Assembly (NCBI GenBank): GCA_002691205.1
Contig: NZHD01000029.1
Span: 1-64,000, forward strand
From: Deltaproteobacteria bacterium
GTDB lineage: Bacteria > Myxococcota_A > UBA9160 > UBA4427
DNA length: 64,000 bases
Direction: 5' to 3'
Shown here: piece by piece, positions 27,912-36,421 of the stretch
How positions within the stretch are numbered: the first letter of the stretch is position 1
Layout of the letters: each line of letters begins with the position of its first letter
Translations under genes and position numbers: made by a program
Notes under the pieces: model-generated
What the model was told of the DNA's origin: nothing
Database searches by the model: none
The model's input: only the letters and a program-made list of their open reading frames with translations

Positions 27912-28517
27912 TTAAAGAGCCCCTTTCACAGTGGGAAGACCGCCTTCACGCGGATCGATGGCCACACCCACCCGAAGAGCCCGAGCCACCCCCTTGAAAA
28001 CTCCTTCAACCACGTGATGCGGACTACGCCCATAGACCTTTACGATGTGAAGATCGATCCCGGCATTCTGAGAAAATGCATAAAAAAAGTCCTCACTCAG
28101 GCTGGCATCAAACTCACCAATTCGGTGGTTGGTCAACTCGACGTCGTAACAGAAATAAGGTCGATTCGAAATGTCGAGAGCCACCTCAATTTTACTCTCG
28201 GCCATGGGAAGCACGAAGTGGCCAAACCGATAAATCCCCTCTGCCGACCCGAGCGCTTCACGAAAAACCTGGCCTAGAGTAATTCCCACATCCTCAACAG
28301 TGTGGTGGTCATCGATTTCAATATCGCCCTTCGCTTCAATCTCTAAATCAAAAAGGGCATGCCGTGCAAAGGACTCCAACATGTGATCGAGGAAAGGAAC
28401 CCCCGTGGAAATCTGGTACTGGCCCGAGCCATCTAGATCGAGTTGGACCCGAATCTCGGTCTCCTTGGTCTTTCTTTGAAGCGTGGCGGTCCTTCGACGC
28501 GTCAAAAGATCACTCAT
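27912..28517 (-). CDS. hisB: Imidazoleglycerol-phosphate dehydratase
   Basis: 201 aa monofunctional HisB (no phosphatase domain). Metal-binding His motifs are FLDHMLESFARHALFD, DDHHTVEDVGITLG, then the RPYFCYDVEL segment, SEDFFYAFSQNAGIDLH and GRSPHHVVEGVFKGVARALR. Start chosen at ATG 28517 behind the strong SD AGAGGGGG; the frame runs back to 28709, but the extension is unlike HisB. An 8-9 bp perfect hairpin lies just upstream of the SD. Confidence 0.95.
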   Translation of the reverse strand: MSDLLTRRRTATLQRKTKETEIRVQLDLDGSGQYQISTGVPFLDHMLESFARHALFDLEIEAKGDIEIDDHHTVEDVGITLGQVFREALGSAEGIYRFGHFVLPMAESKIEVALDISNRPYFCYDVELTNHRIGEFDASLSEDFFYAFSQNAGIDLHIVKVYGRSPHHVVEGVFKGVARALRVGVAIDPREGGLPTVKGAL

Positions 28518-28536
28518 GACCCAATTCCCCCTCTTA

Positions 28537-28556
28537 AAATGCCCCTCGGGGCATTT
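28537..28556 (-). promoter_or_regulatory. Hairpin next to the hisB ribosome-binding site
   Basis: A perfect inverted repeat AAATGCCCC/GGGGCATTT ends just before the hisB SD. On the minus strand it is followed by TAAGAGGGGG rather than a T-run, so it is more likely a 5'-end or intercistronic structure, perhaps stabilising hisB mRNA, than a terminator. Confidence 0.45.
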
Positions 28557-28621
28557 GCCCTCATGCCGAGTGGCTGTTCTTAAAGCTCTGCCTAGCGGAC
28601 GGCCTTGCGTGCTCCGAACGC

Positions 28622-28738
28622 TTAAATCCTGCTGGAGCGTAGCTCGATCGACGTGCACGGGGCCACACCTGCCTCGGTCTCGGCCTGTCGAATAGCCCCG
28701 GGGCTCCATTCACGCAACTTCGGAGGTCCAGATCTCAT
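28622..28738 (-). CDS. Possible 38-residue small protein between prmC and hisB
   Basis: Short ORF starting MRSGPPKLREWSPGAIRQ and ending ELRSSRI. Support is an unusually strong SD, AGGAGGAGGT, ending six bases before ATG. The SD (28743-28749, GGAGGTC on the minus strand) is complementary over 7 bp to codons 4-6 (28722-28728), so the RBS and ATG could be closed in a hairpin. No family is recognised; it is not a His-rich leader peptide. It could be a real microprotein, a regulatory uORF, or the remnant of a longer gene, since the same frame is open to 28909. The region is inside the prfA-prmC-hisBHF unit. Confidence 0.4.
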   Translation of the reverse strand: MRSGPPKLREWSPGAIRQAETEAGVAPCTSIELRSSRI

Positions 28739-28890
28739 AAAAGACCTCCTCCTTAATCTGCCCTGACTTAAAAAATGCACGACGTCTAAGGCCCCTGGGC
28801 TTTTGCAAATCCAGAATCGGGAAGTCAGTCGAGACCGCCCCCTTTTCTCAAGCGTCCTCTCCGGCCGCCGCTGCTCCGAGGCGCTGGACT

Positions 28891-29787
28891 CTATTGCGGC
28901 CGGCGGCACGCCACAACTCTCTCGCGACCCGCCAAATCTTTCAAGGGTTCAACGGAATCCATCCCCTGCTCAAGAAGCCAACCCGACACCGTCTTCACTT
29001 GACCCGGGTCCATCTCCACCAAAAACCATCCGCCCGGTTTTATTCGGTGAAAAACCTGCTCTGATAAAGGCTTCAAAACGCTGTAGCCGTCTTCGCCCCC
29101 AAATAAAGCCACTTCGGGCTCGTGCCCGAGCTCCGGAGGCAGATCAAGTTGGTCTTGCCTGGCTAGGTAGGGCGGGTTAGAGACAACCAAATCAAAGCAT
29201 CTTTCGCTGACCGGCCCGAAGAGGTCCCCCTCAAGAAACTCGATGCGAGCTTCCATCTTGAGATTTTGAGCATTTTGGCGCGCCACCGATAGGGCCGCCG
29301 GAGAAAGGTCTGTGGCTGTGACTCTTGCTTCCGGTCTCTCCACCGCCAAAGAAACAGCGATGGCACCACTTCCAGTTCCGAGATCCAATACTCTATAGCC
29401 CCGATCCAGATCGGGCATCCTCACCAAGGCCCCTTCAACCAAAGTCTCTGTATCTGGGCGGGGCGTGAGAACCTCCGAACTCACCCGAAAGGAATGGGAC
29501 CAAAATTCTTTTTCACCCACCAAAATAGAGACGGGAGCACGTTCGCTGACCCGACGGCGAATCATTTCTCGGTAACGCGCCCGCTCCTCGGGCATCACCG
29601 GACGCTCAAACTCCAGGTACAGTTCAAGTCTCTTGATACCTAGGGCATACGTGAGCAAAACCTCAGCGTCTAATCGAGGGCTCTCGATTCCATGCTGCCG
29701 AAAGTGGTCCGTCGTCCAACGGAGTAGTTCAAGTACCGTCCACGTTCGAGATCGGGAGTCTTCTGGGCGACTGGAATCCTCGGTCAT
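28891..29787 (-). CDS. prmC: Peptide chain release factor N5-glutamine methyltransferase
   Basis: 298 aa HemK/PrmC. It methylates the Gln of the GGQ motif of release factors using S-adenosylmethionine. The SAM site [16 protein letters not shown] is near residue 134 and the catalytic signature VVSNPPYLA near 199. The N-terminal helical substrate-recognition domain is present. Its ATG overlaps the prfA stop (ATGA, 29784-29787), coupling the enzyme to its substrate gene as in many bacteria. Confidence 0.96.
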   Translation of the reverse strand: MTEDSSRPEDSRSRTWTVLELLRWTTDHFRQHGIESPRLDAEVLLTYALGIKRLELYLEFERPVMPEERARYREMIRRRVSERAPVSILVGEKEFWSHSFRVSSEVLTPRPDTETLVEGALVRMPDLDRGYRVLDLGTGSGAIAVSLAVERPEARVTATDLSPAALSVARQNAQNLKMEARIEFLEGDLFGPVSERCFDLVVSNPPYLARQDQLDLPPELGHEPEVALFGGEDGYSVLKPLSEQVFHRIKPGGWFLVEMDPGQVKTVSGWLLEQGMDSVEPLKDLAGRERVVACRRPQ

Positions 29788-30872
29788 CCAGCCTCTCGGT
29801 CCGCCTCTTCTTGCGCAGCGACCTGTGATGCCACCGCGTCAAGTAATGGCGCCAACTCGCCTTCCATAATCGATTCAAGTTTATGAAGCGTCACGCCGGC
29901 GCGATGATCCGTCACTCGACTCTGAGGAAAATTGTAAGTACGGATCTTCTCGCTTCGTTCCCCGCTGCCTACCTGAGAGCGACGTTGGCTCGCTCGCTCA
30001 TCTGCAGCCCGTTGAATCTCAAAATCCAACAGCCGCGAACGAAGAACTGTCATCGCTTTAGCCTTGTTTTTGTGCTGAGATTTCTCGTCTTGACATTGAA
30101 CCACGACGCCTGTCGGTATGTGTACAATTCGAACTGCGGAATCAGTCGTGTTCACACTCTGCCCACCCGGCCCACCGGCGCGCATGACATCAATTCGGAG
30201 ATCATTCGGATGTATCTCTAAATCAACTTCTTCAGCTTCCGGCATCACGGCCACCGTCACCGTCGACGTATGGATCCGACCTTGTGCCTCCGTGGTCGGA
30301 ACCCGCTGAACTCGGTGAACACCTCGCTCGCACTTCAAGCGTGCCCAAGCTCCATCGCCAGAAACCAGAGCAATCATCTCCTTAAAGCCCCCACCCGGAG
30401 TTTCAGAAGACGAAAGAGGATCCACTTTCCAGCCGAGTTGATCAGCATACCGGCCATACATCCTAAAAAGATCAGCCGCAAAAAGAGCGGCCTCATCGCC
30501 CCCTGTCCCAGCCCTAATCTCCAAGACCACATTCTTATCATCGTTTGGGTCTTTGGGACGAAGAAGTTCAGCCAATTGCCCATCGAGCTCTTGGAGTTCC
30601 GCCTCAAGCTCAGCCACCTCAGCCCGTGCCAACTCTGCGAGCTCCGCGTCCCCTTCGTCCAAAATGCCGCGAGAGTCCTCAAGATCAACCTTGACCTGCT
30701 TGTAGCGAGCGCCTGTTTCAAGCATGGGCCGCAAAGCACCCAAGGCTTTCGCGACCTTCTGATACTGTCCCGGCTGACGAGCAAGCTCCGGATCTAGAAG
30801 CTGCGCCTCCAATTCTCGTGCTCGCTCTTCGGTTTCAGCTATGCGATCTAAATAATCCGCCATTGCGCCCAT
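29784..30872 (-). CDS. prfA: Peptide chain release factor 1
   Basis: 362 aa. The GGQ loop is in [19 protein letters not shown], and the stop-codon-reading region is [20 protein letters not shown], i.e. the RF1 PxT-type tripeptide (here PTT) and not the RF2 SPF. So it reads UAA and UAG. The start is ATG 30872 or the fourth codon ATG 30863, which has the better-spaced AGGGG. First gene of prfA-prmC-hisBHF. Confidence 0.96.
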   Translation of the reverse strand: MGAMADYLDRIAETEERARELEAQLLDPELARQPGQYQKVAKALGALRPMLETGARYKQVKVDLEDSRGILDEGDAELAELARAEVAELEAELQELDGQLAELLRPKDPNDDKNVVLEIRAGTGGDEAALFAADLFRMYGRYADQLGWKVDPLSSSETPGGGFKEMIALVSGDGAWARLKCERGVHRVQRVPTTEAQGRIHTSTVTVAVMPEAEEVDLEIHPNDLRIDVMRAGGPGGQSVNTTDSAVRIVHIPTGVVVQCQDEKSQHKNKAKAMTVLRSRLLDFEIQRAADERASQRRSQVGSGERSEKIRTYNFPQSRVTDHRAGVTLHKLESIMEGELAPLLDAVASQVAAQEEADREAG

Positions 30873-30934
30873 CCCCTGAAGTGGCTCCTAAACTTGTGAG
30901 CAGACTCCGTCCACACACATCCGTCACGAAGCCT

Positions 30935-32416
30935 TCAGGAATTCATTGACTCTAAGAACTCTTCGTTCGTATCCGTCGCCTTAATCTTACCTAATAAGAA
31001 CTCCATCGAATCGACCGAAGACAGAGGTGCCAGCAGCTTTCGCAGAATATACATCCGGTTAAGACTGTTCTCTTGTAGGAGAAGCTCTTCGCGACGAGTC
31101 GCTGACCGATTGATATCAATCGCTGGAAAAGTCCTTCGATCAGCAAGCTTACGATCCAAAACGAGTTCACTGTTTCCTGTACCCTTAAACTCTTCAAAAA
31201 TCACTTCATCCATCCGCGAACCCGTCTCAATCAAGGCCGTACCCACAATCGTTAAACTTCCACCTTCTTCGACGTTACGGGCAGCTCCGAAGAACCGTTT
31301 TGGCTTCTGAAGGGCATTTGAATCGACCCCACCGGAGAGGATTTTTCCCGAATGTGGAACCACTGTATTATGGGCTCGAGCTAACCGGGTAATTGAATCA
31401 AGCAAAATCACTACGTCGCGACCGTGTTCGACCAGGCGCTTCGCCTTGGCGATGACCATCTCCGCCACCTGCACATGGCGCGTCGCCGGTTCATCGAACG
31501 TAGAAGAAATTACCTCGGCTTTTACCGTACGCTGCATATCGGTCACTTCTTCCGGCCGCTCATCAATCAAAAGCACGATGAGATAAACCTCGGGATGATT
31601 CTCAGCAATGGCATTCGCCATATCTTTAAGCACCATCGTCTTTCCCGCTTTAGGGGGAGATGTAATAAGTGCCCGCTGACCCATTCCTATGGGAGCCACT
31701 AAATCGATGATTCGAGGCGTCAGCCCGCCGGACTTCGACTCCAAGATGAACTTGGACTCCGGATAGAGGGGCGTTAAGTCATCAAATGGAATCTTGTCTC
31801 GGCTCTTCTTCGGTTCCTCAAAGTTAACCTTCTCGACCTTCAGAAGTGCAAAGTACCGCTCATTTTCTCTAGGTTGCCGGACCTGCCCTTCAACCGTATC
31901 TCCTTTGCGCAAATTGAAGCGGCGAATTTGAGAAGGAGATATATAGATATCGTCTGGACCCGCTTGATAGCTCTGGTCGGGCGAACGAAGAAAGCCGAAG
32001 CCATCCTGCAAAACCTCAAGGACTCCCTCTGAAAAGATTCTCACCTTTCGCTCTGTCTCGCATCTGAGGATGGCGAAAATCAAGTCGTGCTTGCGCAGAG
32101 TAGATGCATTTTCCACCTCAAGCTCAACGGCTCTCTCGGTCAGCTCCGCGATAGATTTGCGCTTAAGATCCTGGACATTGATGCGCTCTGCATTTTCGTC
32201 GTCAATAACGTTGGCTTCCTCTGCAGCCAGAGCTTCATCCGAAGGCAAATAATCTTTTTTTCCAGTCCCGGATTCAGAATGGCCACCTCCGCGCTGTCCG
32301 CCGGAGCGAGAGCGACGCGAGCGAGGACGACGACCTCTTCCGGCCCCCTGCCGCTGAGCATTTGAACCGTTGGACTTTTCCCTAGAACTGCTTTGTTCGG
32401 TACTCACAAAAATCAT
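30935..32416 (-). CDS. rho: Transcription termination factor Rho
   Basis: 493 aa from ATG 32416 (frame open to 32461), preceded by AAGAGAGAG. A basic Arg/Gly/Ser-rich N-terminal extension of about 60 residues comes before the Rho N domain ([20 protein letters not shown]), the RNA-binding cold-shock domain ([20 protein letters not shown]) and the RecA-like motor. The motor shows Walker [10 protein letters not shown], the Q/R loops and [21 protein letters not shown] hexameric RNA helicase that ends transcripts. Arg/Gly-rich N-terminal inserts occur in other lineages and may add RNA binding. Confidence 0.97.
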   Translation of the reverse strand: MIFVSTEQSSSREKSNGSNAQRQGAGRGRRPRSRRSRSGGQRGGGHSESGTGKKDYLPSDEALAAEEANVIDDENAERINVQDLKRKSIAELTERAVELEVENASTLRKHDLIFAILRCETERKVRIFSEGVLEVLQDGFGFLRSPDQSYQAGPDDIYISPSQIRRFNLRKGDTVEGQVRQPRENERYFALLKVEKVNFEEPKKSRDKIPFDDLTPLYPESKFILESKSGGLTPRIIDLVAPIGMGQRALITSPPKAGKTMVLKDMANAIAENHPEVYLIVLLIDERPEEVTDMQRTVKAEVISSTFDEPATRHVQVAEMVIAKAKRLVEHGRDVVILLDSITRLARAHNTVVPHSGKILSGGVDSNALQKPKRFFGAARNVEEGGSLTIVGTALIETGSRMDEVIFEEFKGTGNSELVLDRKLADRRTFPAIDINRSATRREELLLQENSLNRMYILRKLLAPLSSVDSMEFLLGKIKATDTNEEFLESMNS

Positions 32417-32910
32417 CTCTCTCTTGAGCCGTGAACGCTTTGAGCAAGAATGAGTACGCAAAGCGGTCCGTCGGTCTCAGCTGTGTTGGCTATGTCAGAT
32501 TCTGTCTTGAAGGCCAACTCAATCGGCCCTCTGCCAAATCATTCAATGAAACTAAATAGGATCGATCGGGGAATACACTTTATTTGAGAAAGGTCTACTC
32601 GTTCAGGGTAGGCACTGAATCGAAAGGTCAGTAACTTTTTACACGAGGCGCCTGAGCAAGCTCGTGACGCCCTAGAAGGCCAAAGCCTCGTTGAACATTT
32701 CAAGTACTGTGCGCTGCATGCGCGCATTTGATTTACGGATTCTATTGCGGGAGGCGTAACATGTGAAGAAAATTGGCCCGAGGCCGATTCAAAAACGGTT
32801 TCCGATCGAGAATTCGAATTTGAACCCGATCAGGCAAACGCATGTTTTTGAGAAGATGGGATGTTGGAAGGGATGATTCATTGGCAACGTAGATCTCGGA
32901 TACTCAACTG
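32417..32910. other. Intergenic / rho leader region
   Basis: 494 bp between rho and pgeF without a credible gene. If the candidate promoter at 32886-32914 is used, rho would carry a leader of more than 400 nt, which fits the autoregulated rho leaders known elsewhere. Apart from an AT-rich stretch at 32800-32860, I see no terminator or riboswitch. Confidence 0.4.
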
Positions 32911-32914
32911 TCAA
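32886..32914 (-). promoter_or_regulatory. Candidate sigma-70 promoter for rho
   Basis: On the minus strand a perfect -35 TTGACA (32914-32909), 17-bp spacer and TACGTT (32891-32886) as -10 (3 of 6 matches, TAnnnT). It overlaps the last bases of pgeF and points toward rho. Confidence 0.35.
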
Positions 32915-33582
32915 GCTAGATCGCAAGCCGAAATGTGATGCAGCATCCGCCCTGCACGAGAGCCCTCTCTGCGAAAAGAAGGATACTCTTGAGCGCAGCA
33001 AAAAGTGCAGCTGTCAGGGAAACGACCTATCTGAGTCGATTGAAACCCTGAGGCTTCCAGAACCTCCGTCACCAGTTTTCCAAGGTCGAGCCAAAAATGT
33101 CCCGGTCGGGAAGGCCGAGTCGAACCCTCGACCCCATGCGAGTATCGCTGGGACAGAGCCTCAATCACCGGAGCATCCACCTCATAGCAACAGGCACCGA
33201 TATGTGGACCAATAACCGCCACACGATCCTCATCCAAGGAAGCCCCGTCTAAAAGAGCCCCGACCCCTCGCTCCACAACACCCGAAGCCAACCCTCGCCA
33301 ACCTGCGTGGATAGCCACCACCGACTTCCCTTCGTTTCGAGCCGCCAACACAGGAACGCAGTCCGCCGTGACGATTCCCACATGAACGCCCGGCTCATCG
33401 CACATCACGGCGTCGGCCTGGGAAGGACGTAACTCCCCTTGCGTGTTGCACAAGGCCACATCCACCCCGTGGACCTGCTCAGGACAAGCCGCACCGGGGA
33501 ACGGAAGCACACCGAACACCGCCAGTCCGTGATCGATTCCTCGCTCTGAAAGTAAAGGATGCTTTAATGAAGGTAGACTCAA
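32911..33582 (-). CDS. pgeF: PgeF/YfiH family protein (multicopper polyphenol-oxidase-like domain)
   Basis: 223 aa. Family motifs are EQVHGVDVA, ADAVMCDEPG, GIVTADCVPVLAA, VAIHAGWRGLASGVVERGV and IGPHIGACCYEVD, providing Cys/His metal ligands. YfiH members are purine nucleoside-processing or peptidoglycan-editing (cytoplasmic muropeptide amidase) enzymes; earlier laccase annotations are doubtful. TTG start overlaps the rluD stop (TTGA) with GAGGG six bases upstream. rluD-yfiH adjacency is widespread. Confidence 0.92.
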   Translation of the reverse strand: MSLPSLKHPLLSERGIDHGLAVFGVLPFPGAACPEQVHGVDVALCNTQGELRPSQADAVMCDEPGVHVGIVTADCVPVLAARNEGKSVVAIHAGWRGLASGVVERGVGALLDGASLDEDRVAVIGPHIGACCYEVDAPVIEALSQRYSHGVEGSTRPSRPGHFWLDLGKLVTEVLEASGFQSTQIGRFPDSCTFCCAQEYPSFRREGSRAGRMLHHISACDLA

Positions 33583-34562
33583 CGCTGGCCCTCACCAATC
33601 TCCGACCGTAAAACCTTCAACCAGTCTTGCAAATCCGGCGGGAAGGGCGCCTCAAAACGAAGAAGCTCACTTGTTCTTGGATGAGTAAAACCTAAAACAC
33701 GTGCATGGAGGGCGGGGCGACCCAATGACGGCAAACCAAGGAGACGTCCTTTGCGAGCCCGCCCGTACACCTCATCGCAATGAATCGGAAGACCCACCGA
33801 AGCAAGATGAACCCGAATCTGATGAGTCCGGCCCGTTTCAGGTCGCACTTCAAGCAGGGTTGTTGCCTTATCCGGAAATTTTTCCAAACTTCTCCAACGT
33901 GTGAGAGCGCGACGACCCGAGCGAGACCTCGTTGACATTTTTTTACGATCGCGAAGATGTCGACCGATGGGCTGGTCGACGACGCCCTCATCTGTTTGCG
34001 GCGCCCCACGAACAAAAGCATTGTAAATGCGCTCGATGGAGTGGTCATGAAATTGAACGGACAGGCCGTTGTGCGTCAGGTCATTCTTAGCCGCCACCAT
34101 CACGCCAGAGGTGCCCCGATCAAGTCGATGAACAATCCCCGGACGCAAAACGCCCCCCACGCCTGCGAGATCACCGCAATGGTGAAGCAACCCATGCACA
34201 AGCGTCCCCGTGGAGTGACCGGGGCCCGGATGGACAACCAGTCCCGCGGCTTTGTCGATAACAATCAAATCCTTGTCCTCATAAAGAACGTCTAGGTCCA
34301 TGGGCTCAGGAATCAACTCCGGCTCAACAGGCTCGGGCGGCGAGATCGATACGCGAGAGCCCTCCCGAACCTTCTGACTGGGCCTCCGCGCCGGTTCCTC
34401 ATCGATGTAAATTCGACCTTGCATAATCCAACTGGCGACCCGGGATCTCGGGATATCGAGAGCCTCGGCTAAAGCGCGATCCATGCGTTGGCCGGAATGG
34501 GACTCGCTCACGATCAAAGAGATCGGATCGGGGTTCCTGTCAGATTCTGAACCCTCCGTCAC
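33579..34562 (-). CDS. rluD: 23S rRNA pseudouridine synthase RluD-type
   Basis: 327 aa, GTG start. The S4 RNA-binding domain is at about residues 17-75 (GQRMDRALAEALDIPRSRV), the catalytic PGIVHRLDRGTSGVMVAAK has the nucleophilic Asp, and ETGRTHQIRVHLASVGLPI is the conserved C-terminal motif. RluD modifies helix 69 of 23S rRNA. The pairing with pgeF downstream supports RluD over other family members. It follows the J-HTH gene by 50 bp in the same operon. Confidence 0.92.
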   Translation of the reverse strand: MTEGSESDRNPDPISLIVSESHSGQRMDRALAEALDIPRSRVASWIMQGRIYIDEEPARRPSQKVREGSRVSISPPEPVEPELIPEPMDLDVLYEDKDLIVIDKAAGLVVHPGPGHSTGTLVHGLLHHCGDLAGVGGVLRPGIVHRLDRGTSGVMVAAKNDLTHNGLSVQFHDHSIERIYNAFVRGAPQTDEGVVDQPIGRHLRDRKKMSTRSRSGRRALTRWRSLEKFPDKATTLLEVRPETGRTHQIRVHLASVGLPIHCDEVYGRARKGRLLGLPSLGRPALHARVLGFTHPRTSELLRFEAPFPPDLQDWLKVLRSEIGEGQR

Positions 34563-34612
34563 GAAGTCGGAGCCATCCCTGAGCGGACTTGACGGTCCAC
34601 GATCCCCAATCT

Positions 34613-35305
34613 TCAGCGCCGCCCGAGGAATCGGCCTCGACTTTGGGCAGACCGACTGGCTTCAACCCGCTCCATATACGCCGCCGCAACCCGTTCAGCA
34701 TCAAGTTCAATGGTTTTTGCATAGGCCATTACGAAGCCTCGAACGTACACACTCGCAGGCAGATCTTCAAAGTTCTCTTGCTCGATATTTCGAAGATTCG
34801 TCATGCTGATCTTCGTTACATCAGACACCTTCTGCAGATCTATATCAGATCGAATTCGGGCGCTTCGTAAGCCTGCTCCATCGACGGGCAAGAAGTCGTC
34901 AAGAGGAGAACCGGCCGCTTTTTCAAATTCATCTAAGACATCGGCCTCTTCTCTAAACTCGGTGTTCGGGTGAGCCAAAGACAAAGACTGGCCCATATCG
35001 TCCACGACTGAAGCGAAGGCATCTACATTCGCATCGATAGAAGCTTCTTCTTTTGACTCCTCTTTCTCTTGACACAAAAGGTCGTAGGCTTCTCTGGCCG
35101 AGGAGTCCGACAAGATCTGATAGGCTTCGTCAATTCTTTCAAGGATCGCTCCGGCTTCGGTCTCACCGAATACCGAATAAAGCGCCAAAGAATCGCCCTC
35201 GTAGGCACTCCGAACCACCCTGTAGCCCCGGTCGATCTCTTTACTCGAGGCGTCTCGGCTGACCTCCAGCACTTCATAATGATCTTGTTCAAGCAATTCT
35301 TTCAT
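34613..35305 (-). CDS. J-like domain fused to RodZ-type helix-turn-helix
   Basis: 230 aa. Residues 8-75 align with a J-domain (HYEVLEVSRDASSKEIDRGY ... RIDEAYQILSD...AREAYD), but the HPD tripeptide needed to stimulate DnaK is replaced (SAYEGDSLALY). An acidic linker (about 78-135) follows. Residues 150-215 form a RodZ/HTH_25-like domain (LQKVSDVTKISMTNLRNIEQ then LPASVYVRGFVMAYAKTIEL). No membrane segment is seen, so it would be soluble. Its ATG overlaps the ParA-like gene stop (ATGA) with GGAG upstream: tight coupling. Role unknown; probably a partner or adaptor of the ATPase. Confidence 0.8.
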   Translation of the reverse strand: MKELLEQDHYEVLEVSRDASSKEIDRGYRVVRSAYEGDSLALYSVFGETEAGAILERIDEAYQILSDSSAREAYDLLCQEKEESKEEASIDANVDAFASVVDDMGQSLSLAHPNTEFREEADVLDEFEKAAGSPLDDFLPVDGAGLRSARIRSDIDLQKVSDVTKISMTNLRNIEQENFEDLPASVYVRGFVMAYAKTIELDAERVAAAYMERVEASRSAQSRGRFLGRR

Positions 35306-36282
35306 GATTGAACTCCAGAGGATGAGGTTTCCGTCATGGACTGCACAAGCTTATGAGCGATACGTTTTATATAGGAGGCTGCATCGGAGGACTCGCGATA
35401 GTCCACCAAAGGACGCCCCTGCATGACGGACTTGCGTACTGATTCGTCATGGTTCACGTAGCCTAAGTATTCAGCTTCAAAGCCAAAGTACTTACGACAG
35501 ACGCTCGCTACCGCAAAGCCCAGCTTGATGTCTTCTTTTCTCTCGACATCGTTGATAATGATCCTAGGTCGAAACTGGGACATGATCTCCACGAGCCGAC
35601 GACCCTCTACAGGGTCTAGACTCTCAATCTCACGCAACAAGTCCAAAGGACTGCGAATGCCCAATTCATTGCGTTGATCCACCGCTTCTCGAATTAAACT
35701 ACGCACATCTTGCCCCAACACCGCGAGCCTAAGTCGTCGATAAAAAGCGGCTCGTAAAAAAGCATACGCATTCTCCACAGAGGTGGGTTCGGGCTGGAGC
35801 ACCATCAACCCTTCGTCGGCCACGAGGAAATAATCAAGGGTCGCGGCTTGGCTCCCCGCACCCAGATCGATCAGCACGAAGTCGGTATCCAACTGGCGAA
35901 GGCCCCTTAAAAATTCGACTCGACGCAGATGTCCGGGTTGGGGCTGATCGAGATTGGCGTACGTCCCAGCAATGAGTTGTAAACCATGCTCAGGAGTTTC
36001 TAAAAGAAGCTTGCCGAGGTCGTCCTCGCGGCCCGCCACAAAATCAGCGAGGCCCACACGAGTATTTCGGACTCCGAGACATGTGTGAAGATTAGGGCCC
36101 TCCAAATCGGCATCCACTGCCACCACTCGATAACCAGCCCGAGCGAGCGTGTAGGACAAATTCGCGGCTACGAAGCTTTTCCCGACTCCTCCCTTGCCGC
36201 CTCCAATGGCGAGGATTCGTGTGCGACCTCCGAACGGAACTTCGGAACTCCGGCGTCCAGGTCGTGAGGTATCAAGCGCCAA
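35302..36282 (-). CDS. ParA/MinD/FlhG-family ATPase
   Basis: 326 aa. Deviant Walker A GGGKGGVGKSFVAANL is at about residues 27-42, and VVAVDADLEGPN and FVLIDLGAGSQAATLDYFL correspond to the other nucleotide motifs. The size and the ending fit FlhG/MinD-like positioning ATPases, but no flagellar or min genes are in the window. No clear C-terminal amphipathic membrane helix. TTG start with GAGAGGG upstream. Leads the operon ParA-like, J-HTH, rluD, pgeF. Its target in cell organisation is unknown. Confidence 0.88.
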   Translation of the reverse strand: MALDTSRPGRRSSEVPFGGRTRILAIGGGKGGVGKSFVAANLSYTLARAGYRVVAVDADLEGPNLHTCLGVRNTRVGLADFVAGREDDLGKLLLETPEHGLQLIAGTYANLDQPQPGHLRRVEFLRGLRQLDTDFVLIDLGAGSQAATLDYFLVADEGLMVLQPEPTSVENAYAFLRAAFYRRLRLAVLGQDVRSLIREAVDQRNELGIRSPLDLLREIESLDPVEGRRLVEIMSQFRPRIIINDVERKEDIKLGFAVASVCRKYFGFEAEYLGYVNHDESVRKSVMQGRPLVDYRESSDAASYIKRIAHKLVQSMTETSSSGVQS

Positions 36283-36421
36283 AAAGGTCCCTCTCGTATC
36301 TTCGATTGAGCACAGCCGAACGACGGATTCACTTTATCCATGCGCCCCAGTCTCTTGAAAAGCTAGGCCCTCGGGGAGGAACAGCCTGTCTCCTATAGGC
36401 TACCGAATGGAACTCCTAGCT

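Noticed and set aside
28518-28709. N-terminal extension of hisB
   Set aside because: Sequence unlike HisB, while ATG 28517 has a strong SD.
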